Of a stretch of 64,000 nt of DNA, positions 46,805 through 56,648 are shown piece by piece. The stretch is taken from assembly GCF_007751715.1 (NCBI RefSeq), contig NZ_CP036292.1:2666001-2730000 (forward strand), read 5' to 3'. The notes beneath the pieces are model-generated. The model searched no databases, was not told where the DNA came from, and saw only the letters and a program-made list of their open reading frames with translations. The translations under genes were made by a program, and so were the position numbers. The stretch is from Rosistilla oblonga. GTDB lineage: Bacteria > Planctomycetota > Planctomycetia > Pirellulales > Pirellulaceae. Positions within the stretch are counted from its first letter, which is position 1. Each line of letters begins with the position of its first letter.

Positions 46805-47704
46805 TTATTTCAGTTGCATGGTGAGTTGTGGCTGATCCGCTGCGTGGGCATTCGGATCCGCGTTGAGATCCAAAAGATGGCATCGCGAACCGGCATTCAG
46901 CAAGCGGTCGTCGTTGTCGACGCGAACCTTGACCGTATACGTATTCGTCTCGCCATCGGGGAAGGGAGAGACGAAGTAGATCGAACCTCTTGCCCGACGG
47001 TTCGCATCGACAAAGTGCACCGTCGCTTGGCTGCCAACTTGGATCTCGGGACGACGCTCGCGTGGCACCAGGAAATTGACTGACAAGACGTTCAACTGGG
47101 CCAGTTCGCAAACTTGAGGGTCGACCGGACCCACATATTCTCCCTCTTCTTTGAGAAATTGAACGATCACGCCATCGAAGGGAGCGGCGATGCAATATTG
47201 ATCCGCTTCGGCTGTCAGCTTGTTGAACTCGGCCTTTCGTTGCAGCTGCTTCTCTTCCACTGTCAACACATTGGCTTCGGCCAAGGCAACCTGTTCGCGG
47301 GCTTGCAGCAGTTCGACGGGAGTGGCGTGCTGGCGATCGGCGAGGGTTTCGATCCGCTGCAGTCGGGTCTGCCGCGCGGCGAGTTCCGCTTGAGCTGTTG
47401 CCAATTCACCGCGAGCCTGCATTGCGGTGCGGCTGATTTGAATCAGCTTTTGGTGGACCGAAGAGTCTAGCTTTACCAGGCAGTCGCCCTTGGACACCTC
47501 GCTCCCTTCGGCGACGCTGCGGACGTCGACGATCCCGGTCACCGAAGCTGCGACGCGAGCCGATCGGAACGGCTGACTGAAGCCTTCGATCGGGGTGTAT
47601 TCGTAATCGCTGGTGGTTGGTGGGAACTGCGCCACGGCAACTTGGCCATGGACGCTGACCAGACCGACCACGGCGACCAGGTAGAGGATAGACCTGTTGA
47701 ACAT
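46805..47704 (-). CDS. Periplasmic HlyD/RND-type adaptor protein
   Basis: The start is ATG 47704; the TTG frame to 47737 is less likely. The 299-residue protein has a signal peptide MFNRSILYLVAVVGLVSVHG ending near QVAVAQ. Membrane-fusion-protein features follow: SARVAASVTGIVDVRSVAEG, a coiled-coil hairpin (about 85-165, ELATAQAELAARQTRLQRIE), IAAPFDGVIVQFLKEEGEYV and a beta-barrel ending in VKVRVDNDDRLLNAGSRCHL. It would bridge an inner-membrane component to the TolC-like channel encoded just upstream. The next gene begins 12 nt downstream. Confidence 0.88.
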   Translation of the reverse strand: MFNRSILYLVAVVGLVSVHGQVAVAQFPPTTSDYEYTPIEGFSQPFRSARVAASVTGIVDVRSVAEGSEVSKGDCLVKLDSSVHQKLIQISRTAMQARGELATAQAELAARQTRLQRIETLADRQHATPVELLQAREQVALAEANVLTVEEKQLQRKAEFNKLTAEADQYCIAAPFDGVIVQFLKEEGEYVGPVDPQVCELAQLNVLSVNFLVPRERRPEIQVGSQATVHFVDANRRARGSIYFVSPFPDGETNTYTVKVRVDNDDRLLNAGSRCHLLDLNADPNAHAADQPQLTMQLK

Positions 47705-47878
47705 GGCTCGTTTCGGGTTGGAGTGTTGGGACGGCAACCTTACAAAACGCTGTGTTTTGTTTGCTACCGAAACGTACCGCCCAAATTGGTGAGGACCCGA
47801 TCGGTTCGCTTAAATGGAACGAAAGCGTGGCGGCTTGCGGCAACGAGTTTGCCGAATGCGCCGGATGTTCCGAACGTC

Positions 47879-49633
47879 CTAGTTTCCACCGGGGTGGGAG
47901 AAGGAGACGAGTGCTCCGGTCGCCCGTTGGACCTCGATCAAGCTGCGATTGTATTGCGTGATCGATTGCAGCAGCGCCAGTTCTTCGCGCAACAAACGGT
48001 CTTGGCCGTTGAGAAGATCGTCCAGCTGCAGTTGTCCCAGCCGTGGATCGTTGCCCAGCAGTTGCCAGCGATCCTCGAGGTATTTGATTTCGGCCTGGAC
48101 CGCGGCAAGCGATTCGCGGCGGCTGATCGCGGCGGCGTGCGACGCGCGGAGATTGCGGATCGCGATCTCCACCTCGGCTCGAATGTTACCCGTCTTTTCG
48201 CGAATCAACATCGTCAATTGAGTTAATTCGTATTGCCGCTGACGGACCAAGCTGTGGGCGGTTCGGTTGCGGTAGGGAAGCAGGTATTGCAGCCCTCCGC
48301 CAAAACCGGGGCGGCCGTCGGTAAACTGGTTAGCCCAGGCGCCGGCGATATCAGACGATCCCTGCCGCCCGGCCAGCTGGCCTTGGAGGACAAGGTTCAA
48401 TTGCGGCCTGGTTTGGTCTTGGGCGAGGTTCAAGCGGACCTGCGTCGCGTTGACCAGTTCGTGCAGTTCCAGGATCTCGGGCCGCCGCTGGATAGCCACC
48501 GCGACTTCGCTTTCGATGTTGAAGTCGACGGGAACGATCACCGCGGGCTGCGTCGGCAGTAATTCGGCCTGCCCCGATTCGCTGAACGATGGTGCGTTGA
48601 CCAGCGACCGCAAGCGGGATTCTTGGTTTTTGATATTCGCTTCGGCCAGCGACAGTTCGGCTCTGCGGTTGGCGACCGCTGCTTGGGCTCGCAAAACCTG
48701 GCTGCGAACCGAATCGAGCGATTGCCGATGCTTCAATTGTTCGGCGATTCGTTGGGCGCGGTCGAGATGTCGCTGGCGAATCAGTAGATTGGCTCGCTCG
48801 ACATACAGCGACCAGTAAGCGTTGGCGACATCAAATAACTGGGTCAGGATCGCGTCGGTATATTTGGCTTGGGCCGCGGCGGTGTCGAATTGAGCGGTCA
48901 GGATCAGGCTGCGATTGGCGTCGATATGGCGTCCCTGCAACAACGGCTGGCTCCAGTTGGCGAACAGCCCCGCGGAACCTTGGTTGTTGGGTAGGAAGAA
49001 GGTGGAATTGCTGTTCTTGTGGCCGATGCTTTGCCCGAAGCCATAGCTGCCGCCGGATTCGGTTTGCCCCCGCAGCCCCGCTTCGGTTCCCAGCAGTTCG
49101 TCTTCCAGTCGGGGCGGGCCACCGGTTGTCAGCGTATTTTCAACGGGATCGCTGGTGCTGTTGAGATCGCTGTCGCTGTAGATCAGGGGATCGTAGACGC
49201 CTCGCGCCTGTTCGATCTGAGTTCCGCTGATCCATGGCGTTTGCGCGACTGCTTGGACTCGCGCCGAGTGCTGCACGGTTAACGAAAACAGCATCATCAG
49301 ATCGACTGGGATCGTGTGCGATGCGTGCCGCAGCGGGGTCGAGGTGGGGGCGACCCACCATTCGATCTGGCCGATGGGCGGGATTGCCGGGGCGACGGCA
49401 GGATGCGGCAGCGACGCGAGGGGACCGGTATCCGAGGCCCAGGCGGCGAGCATCTGCGATGTTGTGGCCGTGATCGGCTGTCGCGCCGGAGCTGCTGACA
49501 GCGTGTTCACCCGCGGCAGCAGCAAGCGAGTCGCCGGAGCATCGGTCTGCGCATTAACGATCCCGGTGCCGCTCACGAAGATCGCGAGCGTCACTATAAG
49601 GATGTGCAATTGCGGTAGGTGAACAGATGTCAT
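47879..49633 (-). CDS. TolC-family outer-membrane channel
   Basis: A 584-residue protein with a signal peptide (ILIVTLAIFVSGTGIVNAQT). Two OEP-type repeats are visible. The first is around 250-350 (LFDVANAYWSLYVERANLLI, LKHRQSLDSVRSQVLRAQAA) and the second around 455-570 (LTMLIREKTGNIRAEVEIAI, YNRSLIEVQRATGALVSFSH). The extra N-terminal 110 residues, rich in Pro/Ala/Thr, are not part of the TolC core. It is the first gene of the four-gene export operon and is divergently arranged with the giant surface protein, 274 nt away. It should form the exit duct through the outer membrane. Confidence 0.9.
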   Translation of the reverse strand: MTSVHLPQLHILIVTLAIFVSGTGIVNAQTDAPATRLLLPRVNTLSAAPARQPITATTSQMLAAWASDTGPLASLPHPAVAPAIPPIGQIEWWVAPTSTPLRHASHTIPVDLMMLFSLTVQHSARVQAVAQTPWISGTQIEQARGVYDPLIYSDSDLNSTSDPVENTLTTGGPPRLEDELLGTEAGLRGQTESGGSYGFGQSIGHKNSNSTFFLPNNQGSAGLFANWSQPLLQGRHIDANRSLILTAQFDTAAAQAKYTDAILTQLFDVANAYWSLYVERANLLIRQRHLDRAQRIAEQLKHRQSLDSVRSQVLRAQAAVANRRAELSLAEANIKNQESRLRSLVNAPSFSESGQAELLPTQPAVIVPVDFNIESEVAVAIQRRPEILELHELVNATQVRLNLAQDQTRPQLNLVLQGQLAGRQGSSDIAGAWANQFTDGRPGFGGGLQYLLPYRNRTAHSLVRQRQYELTQLTMLIREKTGNIRAEVEIAIRNLRASHAAAISRRESLAAVQAEIKYLEDRWQLLGNDPRLGQLQLDDLLNGQDRLLREELALLQSITQYNRSLIEVQRATGALVSFSHPGGN

Positions 49634-49907
49634 CTGACTCAGCGGTTCTTGAATAAAAGGCGCGCATGTTCCCTCTTTATCGTCGGTCGAACTACTTCAA
49701 CTGAGGTAAATGTGACATTCCTAAGAATCGGCTCGGCGAGAACGATCGCCTTAATCGCACCCCTTCCTTTTGAGGCAAGCCATATCCTGAAAAAACGGCA
49801 GTGGAACAGGCCGAGTGTCAGCCGCGGTTCGATACCGCGGGCTACGTTTTAACGGCCAAGATTGCGCGCGGTGGGCGATCGCAGGCTGTGCGAATTGGGG
49901 CGTTCAC

Positions 49908-52900
49908 GTGCTTAAAAGACTTCTTGCCAATCTGGATCAACGCTTGCGGACCCAATCGGTGTCGGATGTGGATCATGGTGCGTCGCCGCTGATCGATGCG
50001 ATGCGGTTGGAGGATCGGATCCTCTACAGCGCGGTGCCGATGGGCGATCCCGCACAGGTGCAGGCCGATCACGGAGGAGATGCTGGCGATTCGTTTGACG
50101 TTTCAGCGAGTCCCGAAGATTTTTCCGCGACGGCTGAGACCAGCGATTTGGGGGAGGACGTGGTTACGTTCGATGTCGGGACGCTCGCCGATGCGTCGGT
50201 CGATCCGACGGTCCGAAACGAGATCGTGTTTATCGATTCGTCGGTCGAAGATTTGGACACATTGTTGGCGGATCTGTTTTCGGATGATCCCGACCGCGAC
50301 ATCGAGGTCGTGTTGTTAGATGCTGGCGAGGACGGAGTCGATCGGATCAGCGAGCATCTGGATCGTCGATCGGGGATCGATGCGGTTCATATAATAAGTC
50401 ACGGCGACGGCCTGGGAATTCAGTTGGGGGCCACGCGGCTCGATTCGCTGTCGGCGGCGGCTTATGCGGGGCAGATCGCTGGTTGGGCGGGAGCGTTGGA
50501 TGTCGATGCGGATCTGATGATCTACGGTTGTGACTTGGCCAGCAGTACCGCCGGGCAGGACTTGCTGGCGTCGATCGCCGCGCTGTGCAATTGTGACGTC
50601 GCGGCTAGCGATGACGCTACGGGAAGCCGCGAACTTGGCGGCGACTGGGATTTGGAGTATCGCGACGGGGCGATCGAATCCGAGGTCGCGTTGTCGGCGA
50701 TGGCCCAGGCTCAATGGCAACATACGCTCGATGCCTCCTCTCCCTCGGGCGGATCGATCTGGTTGTCGACCAAAGACGACGACAACGCTTCGGGCTTTGG
50801 CGGCAATCTGTTTGTCGACGAGAGCGAGTTTTTGGAGTTGGTCGATCCGGGAGTCCGATTTGGCGACGACTCTGGCGGTTCGGTCGACATTCGGTTGAAC
50901 CTGAATGCGTTCAGCAGTGCGAAAGCGACGCTCAACGCGCTGCATGTCGTTGGAAGCGACCAGACCGTGGGAGGAACCTTTCATGCGGGGATCGATCTGA
51001 AAGCGGGAGATCTGCTGTTTTCGACCGAGGGATCGGTGACGTTGACCAGTCTGAATTCAGTGCATGTCAACGAACACGACCTCGTGCTCTTTTCCCCAAC
51101 AACGCCGGGAGATTACAGCAGCGGAACGTTTACGATCGTGTTAGACGATTTGGTCGGCGGACCACTGCAAGGCATCACGCTGATCGAACACGAGACACTG
51201 ATCGGCGATTACACCGTCAACGCGGGAGATTTTCTGTTTGTCAGCAGTCTCTCCGGCAAACAGATCAAGCTGTATCAGACCGAGGATGTCGGTGCCAACA
51301 CCTCGGGAACCGTCAGCGTGTTGATGGATGTTCGCGATTCCAACGTCGCGATCGACAACGCGATCTACGGGATCGAACTGATCGAAACCGACACGCAAGT
51401 TGGCGGGTTCGAGCTCACTTCCGGTCAGATCCTGATGACGACTTTCGGCGAGGGGACGGTGGGGCAAAACGGGTTGGCGACGATGCGGCAGGACATCTTT
51501 GTCTTGGACGTTTCGCAGACGACGCTGGTTGCCGGAGTAGACGGCGCCGTGGCGACGGCCGCTCTGTTTTTTGATGGCAGCGATATGTTCCTCGATTCGA
51601 TCTCCGAGAGTCTCGATGCGATCGCGCTGTTCAACTCCAGTTCGGCACCAACCGATATCGCACCCAACAGCGTGGCGGTCGACGAAAATATCGACACATC
51701 GAGCGGATACACCGTGGCGACGCTGACATCGACCGATCCCGATGTGGGCGATACGGCAACCTATTCGATTGTCGGCGGCGCCGATCAAGCGAAGTTCACG
51801 ATCGGTGGCAGCGATCAATTGATCCTGACCGACGGGATTTTGGATTTCGAAAGCCAGTCGACTTACACGGTCACGGTGCGAGCTACCGATTCGGAGGGAT
51901 TGTATACCGAGGAACTGCTGACGATCGATGTCAACGACATCCATGAAGCCCCTACGGTGACGACGATCGCCTCGGATTCCAACTTTGTTGAAAACGGAGC
52001 GGCGGTCGAGATCTTCGGATCGACAGCCATCGATCCGATCGATACGGGAGACCGTGTCAGCAGCCTGCATTTTTCCGTCGACGGACTGCAGAATGGCGAT
52101 CGGGAACTCTTGCACGTCGATGGCGAAAGCATCGTCTTGATCGATGGGGGCAACGCGACCACGCTAGCCAACGGATACGACGTCGCGGTGAGTGTGATCG
52201 GCGGAACGGCTCAAGTGACGATTTCCAAGGCGGGTGGATTTACGGCGGCCGACGGAGAACAGTTGGTCGATGGATTGCGGTACGAGAACCTCAGCGAAAC
52301 GCCTCGCGGCGCAACGCGAGCGATCGCATTGATCTATATCCAGGACGATGGTGGCACCGGCGATGGTGGAGACGACGACCGTGTTGTCGAGATCGTATCG
52401 ACGGTGACTCTGACTGCCGTCAACGACGAACAAGTTCTGGCCACCAACGCTGTCGGTACGATCACCGAGGGATCGGGTGGCAATTCGATCACTCGACTGT
52501 TGCTGGAAACTACCGACGTCGATCATTCCGCGGCGGAATTAATCTACACGATCGTAGCCGATGTCGAACACGGAACGCTGTACCGCAGCGGCGTGGCGAT
52601 CGGTGCTGGCGGCACCTTCTCGCAGGCTGATATCGATGCGGGCTGGATCCATTACGACCACGATGACAGCGAAACCACAGCCGATCATTTCACGTTCACC
52701 GTCGACGATGGCGCCGGCAGCGACACGGCATCTAGCTTTCATTGGTCGATCACGCTGGTCAACGACAACTCCGTCACCACGATCGTCGACGGCGATGCTA
52801 GCGCCGCGTTGGTTTACGAAGCCGCCGCCGCGGGGACTCCCGTCGGCATCACCGCGTTCGCCAGCGACGCCGATATCGGGGATACGGTAACGTACCGATT

Positions 52901-55900
52901 GGACGACGATGCGGGAGGGCGTTTTGAGATCGATTCGGCGACGGGAGAGATCACCGTCGCCGATGGCAGCTTGATCGATTTTGAAGTCGCTTCGTCTCAC
53001 GATCTGCTGGTTCGAGCGACCTCCAGCGACGGATCGTTCGAAACGCAAACCTTCACGGTCGGAGTCCTGAACGTCAACGAATCGCCGCAGATCATGGGGC
53101 TCGACGGCGGATCGGTGTCGGCTGATAACAACGGCACGCCGACGCGACTGGACGCTCTGGGGAATGCGACTCTGCACGATCCCGACGGTGCCGCAGATTT
53201 CAGCGGTGCTGTGTTGTCGGTCCAGGGAATTGGATTCACGGCGAGCGATCTGTTAGGGTTCGATACCTCGGGAACTGTGTCGCTGTCGGCGGGAATCACC
53301 GACGGATCGACGCTTTCGGTCGACGGTATCGTGGTGGCAACGCTATCGGGAACGTCGAACCAGGGGCTGGAGTTGACCTTTGCTGGAACGGCAACGTCGG
53401 TTGAGGTCGAAACGGTTTTGCAGTCGTTGAGCTTCCAGTCGACCTCCGCTTCGTTGGGTAGCCGCCAGATTGAAATCGTGTTCGATGATGGCGACGGGAC
53501 AGCCAACGGCGGCGATCCGGTTAGTTCCACCATCGCGGTCACCGTTTCGGTTGTGCAAGCTCCTCCCGAAGATCGCTTGGTGAGCACGCTTGAAGACGTC
53601 CCCTATACCTTCGCGATCGCCGACTTCGACCACACCAACCTCGTCGTCGACGGTAACGCGACGATTAAGATCACGCGATTGCCCGATGAGGGAACGCTGA
53701 CCCTTGCGGGGAGCGCGGTTGTGTTGGGGGAACAGATCACACAAGCTGATCTAGCCGCGGGGCTGATGGAATTTGTTCCCGAACCCGATGCCAATGGCGC
53801 GTTGTACGCTTCGTTTGAATACGAGGTCCATTCCAGCACGACGTTGCTGAGGGTGCTGGTAGGGGAACCCGATGACTTGACGCCCGGTAGCGGATGGCTT
53901 GCACCGACCGACGCGATCTTGGCCAACCCGACAAACTTTGGTCCATCCGGGATCGCGGAGGTCAACGTTTCGGTTGTTCCCGCATCGCCGACGATCGACG
54001 CCGACTACCTGGCTGAGGGAGGTGTGTTGTTTAACGGTCATGTTGGCGATGCGGAGTGGACGCCCAGCGAGCTGGGAGCGTTGGACACATGGATTCAGGC
54101 TGGCGGGCTGTTGATTGCCAACAGCGACACGTCCTCGTTCGACAGCCTGAGCGAATATTTTGGCATGCCGATCGCCGGCGTTGGCAGTGCTAATTGGTAC
54201 GTCAACGACGCCACGCATCCAATCATCGACGGACCATTTGGTGACGTTAGCAGTATCGGCGTGCCGATCCAAGCTTCCGGAGCGATTGGCTACTTCGACA
54301 CCAACAGCCTTGCGGATGGCGACCAGGTGTTGGTGAGCGATTCGGGAACGGGGGAACCGACAATCGTTGTGCGCCAGCATGGTGCGGGATGGATTGTCTT
54401 CTCCGCCGACGAAGGCATCTTTCGGACAGGGATGACCGGCGATGGTTCGATCGCGACCGCCAACGATGTTCTGGTTGCCAACCTGTTTGCTTGGGTATCG
54501 GGACAAGTGCCCGATAAGGCGGCCTATCAAACAAACATCGAAGTCGAAGCCGTCAACGACGCTCCGCTGAATCTCGGCAGCCTGCCCGGTGTGCTTTTTG
54601 GCTGGGAAGATACCAGCATCGACGTCGACCTAAGCACTCTGTTGCTGACCGATATCGATTCGGCGGCGGATGAACTTACCCTTACGCTGTCGACTCAATC
54701 CGCCGGAACCTTGTCGGCGGTTTCTGGAGCGGGTGTGACAGTTGCCGGCAGCGGCGAGACATCGATTTCTTTGACCGGAACCGCCGCCGATTTAAACGCG
54801 TTTCTCGGAGACCTGTCGCGCGTTCAATTCACTGCAGCAAGAGACGCCGGAGGGATCAACGTCGATGCAATTCAGATCGCGTTGGTCGATCTCGGCGGGA
54901 TGGGAGGCGGCGGAATTGTTTCTGTCGACTTGGGGACCATCGCGGTCGATGTCGAGGCGGTCAACGATGCACCGCAAATCATCACCAATCTCGGTGCCAC
55001 GGTCGACGAGGGCGTGTTGGGGAGTTCGGTCTTGGTCTCGATGCTCGCCAGTAGCGACGTCGACAATCCCGATGAAGGGTTGGTCTATACAGTGACCACC
55101 GCGACGCAGCACGGCACCCTGACGCTGCTTGGATTTGGCGAACTGCAACTGATGGACACGTTCACGCAAGCCGACATCGCTGCGGGGTTGCTGTCCTACA
55201 GCCATGATGGCAGCGAGACGCTTGTCGATGTGTTTGAGTTCCTGTTGTCCGACGGTGGAGCCGATGGCGTGCTGCCATCGCTGGGGCAGTTTGTCTTCAC
55301 GATCTTGCCGATCAACGATCACGCGACCTCGGCGATCACCGATCGCGACGGGTCGCTTGACCTCGTTCTGGAAAACGCTGCGATTGGCACCGAGATCGGT
55401 GTCCTGGCGGATGCGGAGGACGCCGATCTGTTGGACACGGTTCGTTATCGTTTGGACGACGACGATGGCGGGCGGTTTGAAATCGATACCTTCAGCGGCG
55501 TCGTCCGCGTTGCGGGGCCGATCGATCGCGAGAGCGATGGTGCCAGCCGCAGCATCACGATCCGCGCGACCAGCAGCGACGGTTCGTATCAAACACTGGA
55601 TGTCGCGATCGCCATCATCGACGTCGATGAATTTGATGTCGGGGCGATCGCCGACATCGATCCCGCGGCCAATCGTGTCGAAGAAAATGCAGCCGGTGGG
55701 ACGTTGGTCGGTATCACCGCCGCCGCATTGGATCTGGACGCCACCGACAACACGATCGTCTTCTCGTTGTCCAACGATGCTGGCGGGCGATTTGAGATCG
55801 ATGCGGCGAGCGGAGAAATCAGCGTCGCCGCTGGGGCGGTGCTCGATTTCGAAGCGAGTGCACGTCACAGCGTAGTCGTTTTAGCACGCGGTTCCGATGG

Positions 55901-56648
55901 CAGCACCAGTTCGCAGACGCTGGTGATTGAGCTGGAGGATGTGGCGGAGCCTGTCGGCGGCTTGTTGACCGGAGACCCTAAATCGCCTGATGGAACCGGC
56001 GTGGGAACGGCAGGGGCCAACGGCGATGAGTCAACCGAGCCAACCGAAGGGGCTGGAGCGGAGACCGATGATGGTGGCGCTGTCGGCGACGGGACTTTGA
56101 CGTCACCGCCGGCGGTCGATGAAGCCAACGATTTGAGGTCGCGTGCATTTCAGTTGCCTGTAGGATCCGAACCCGCAGTTCTATCGCTGGACGCCGCCGA
56201 AGACTCGCTGGAAAGCGAGGTGCACTTCCACGGCAACCTGCTGCCGGCAAACCGCTTTCTGGTCGGGCATGCTCTGCGGGAAATGCAACTGATGAACCTC
56301 GCCACTGGCGATCGGTTAGGGATTTACGAAACGTTCGACTTCAACCCCGCGTCGTTGACCGGGGCGTTGGATCGGTTTGCCGATCAGGTTGCCGACGACG
56401 ACGCGACGCTGCAGTTCGTCGCTGGAACGGCAAGCTGTTTGTTTGCCGGAGCCAGCGTCGGGGTCGCTCTGTGGGTTGTCAATTCGACCGCGCTGGTCGG
56501 CTTGATGACCGTCACCACTCCCGCCTGGACTCGGTTCGACCCCATTTACATCGTGCAGGATGGAACCGTGTTGAAAGACGATGACGATCTTTCGATCGCT
56601 GGCATTATTACTCAAAACAGTCACGCCACGGGCGAGGCGAAAATATGA
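49908..56648 (+). CDS. Giant DUF4347/cadherin-like surface protein
   Basis: GTG 49908 is my preferred start (2246 residues, reading MLKRLLANLDQRLR); the frame extends to 49815. Residues 34-42 (LEDRILYSA) match the LEPR-XLL-type N-terminal motif. A DUF4347 domain lies at about 103-275 (VHIISHGDGLGIQLG, DLMIYGCDLASSTAGQDLL), as in many giant type I-exported proteins. Cadherin-like and CSPG-like beta repeats follow, three of which carry GGRFEID. A ThuA/GATase-like alpha-beta domain interrupts them at about 1311-1541. The C-terminus (about 2060-2246) has a low-complexity Gly/Thr linker and one hydrophobic helix (about 2178-2202), so it may stay membrane-anchored. The stop overlaps the next gene. 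Confidence 0.9.
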   Translation: MLKRLLANLDQRLRTQSVSDVDHGASPLIDAMRLEDRILYSAVPMGDPAQVQADHGGDAGDSFDVSASPEDFSATAETSDLGEDVVTFDVGTLADASVDPTVRNEIVFIDSSVEDLDTLLADLFSDDPDRDIEVVLLDAGEDGVDRISEHLDRRSGIDAVHIISHGDGLGIQLGATRLDSLSAAAYAGQIAGWAGALDVDADLMIYGCDLASSTAGQDLLASIAALCNCDVAASDDATGSRELGGDWDLEYRDGAIESEVALSAMAQAQWQHTLDASSPSGGSIWLSTKDDDNASGFGGNLFVDESEFLELVDPGVRFGDDSGGSVDIRLNLNAFSSAKATLNALHVVGSDQTVGGTFHAGIDLKAGDLLFSTEGSVTLTSLNSVHVNEHDLVLFSPTTPGDYSSGTFTIVLDDLVGGPLQGITLIEHETLIGDYTVNAGDFLFVSSLSGKQIKLYQTEDVGANTSGTVSVLMDVRDSNVAIDNAIYGIELIETDTQVGGFELTSGQILMTTFGEGTVGQNGLATMRQDIFVLDVSQTTLVAGVDGAVATAALFFDGSDMFLDSISESLDAIALFNSSSAPTDIAPNSVAVDENIDTSSGYTVATLTSTDPDVGDTATYSIVGGADQAKFTIGGSDQLILTDGILDFESQSTYTVTVRATDSEGLYTEELLTIDVNDIHEAPTVTTIASDSNFVENGAAVEIFGSTAIDPIDTGDRVSSLHFSVDGLQNGDRELLHVDGESIVLIDGGNATTLANGYDVAVSVIGGTAQVTISKAGGFTAADGEQLVDGLRYENLSETPRGATRAIALIYIQDDGGTGDGGDDDRVVEIVSTVTLTAVNDEQVLATNAVGTITEGSGGNSITRLLLETTDVDHSAAELIYTIVADVEHGTLYRSGVAIGAGGTFSQADIDAGWIHYDHDDSETTADHFTFTVDDGAGSDTASSFHWSITLVNDNSVTTIVDGDASAALVYEAAAAGTPVGITAFASDADIGDTVTYRLDDDAGGRFEIDSATGEITVADGSLIDFEVASSHDLLVRATSSDGSFETQTFTVGVLNVNESPQIMGLDGGSVSADNNGTPTRLDALGNATLHDPDGAADFSGAVLSVQGIGFTASDLLGFDTSGTVSLSAGITDGSTLSVDGIVVATLSGTSNQGLELTFAGTATSVEVETVLQSLSFQSTSASLGSRQIEIVFDDGDGTANGGDPVSSTIAVTVSVVQAPPEDRLVSTLEDVPYTFAIADFDHTNLVVDGNATIKITRLPDEGTLTLAGSAVVLGEQITQADLAAGLMEFVPEPDANGALYASFEYEVHSSTTLLRVLVGEPDDLTPGSGWLAPTDAILANPTNFGPSGIAEVNVSVVPASPTIDADYLAEGGVLFNGHVGDAEWTPSELGALDTWIQAGGLLIANSDTSSFDSLSEYFGMPIAGVGSANWYVNDATHPIIDGPFGDVSSIGVPIQASGAIGYFDTNSLADGDQVLVSDSGTGEPTIVVRQHGAGWIVFSADEGIFRTGMTGDGSIATANDVLVANLFAWVSGQVPDKAAYQTNIEVEAVNDAPLNLGSLPGVLFGWEDTSIDVDLSTLLLTDIDSAADELTLTLSTQSAGTLSAVSGAGVTVAGSGETSISLTGTAADLNAFLGDLSRVQFTAARDAGGINVDAIQIALVDLGGMGGGGIVSVDLGTIAVDVEAVNDAPQIITNLGATVDEGVLGSSVLVSMLASSDVDNPDEGLVYTVTTATQHGTLTLLGFGELQLMDTFTQADIAAGLLSYSHDGSETLVDVFEFLLSDGGADGVLPSLGQFVFTILPINDHATSAITDRDGSLDLVLENAAIGTEIGVLADAEDADLLDTVRYRLDDDDGGRFEIDTFSGVVRVAGPIDRESDGASRSITIRATSSDGSYQTLDVAIAIIDVDEFDVGAIADIDPAANRVEENAAGGTLVGITAAALDLDATDNTIVFSLSNDAGGRFEIDAASGEISVAAGAVLDFEASARHSVVVLARGSDGSTSSQTLVIELEDVAEPVGGLLTGDPKSPDGTGVGTAGANGDESTEPTEGAGAETDDGGAVGDGTLTSPPAVDEANDLRSRAFQLPVGSEPAVLSLDAAEDSLESEVHFHGNLLPANRFLVGHALREMQLMNLATGDRLGIYETFDFNPASLTGALDRFADQVADDDATLQFVAGTASCLFAGASVGVALWVVNSTALVGLMTVTTPAWTRFDPIYIVQDGTVLKDDDDLSIAGIITQNSHATGEAKI

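Noticed and set aside
49634-49907. A c-di-GMP riboswitch in front of the giant gene
   Set aside because: The gap has a small hairpin (about 49817-49844) but I could not match the conserved core of either known c-di-GMP riboswitch class.
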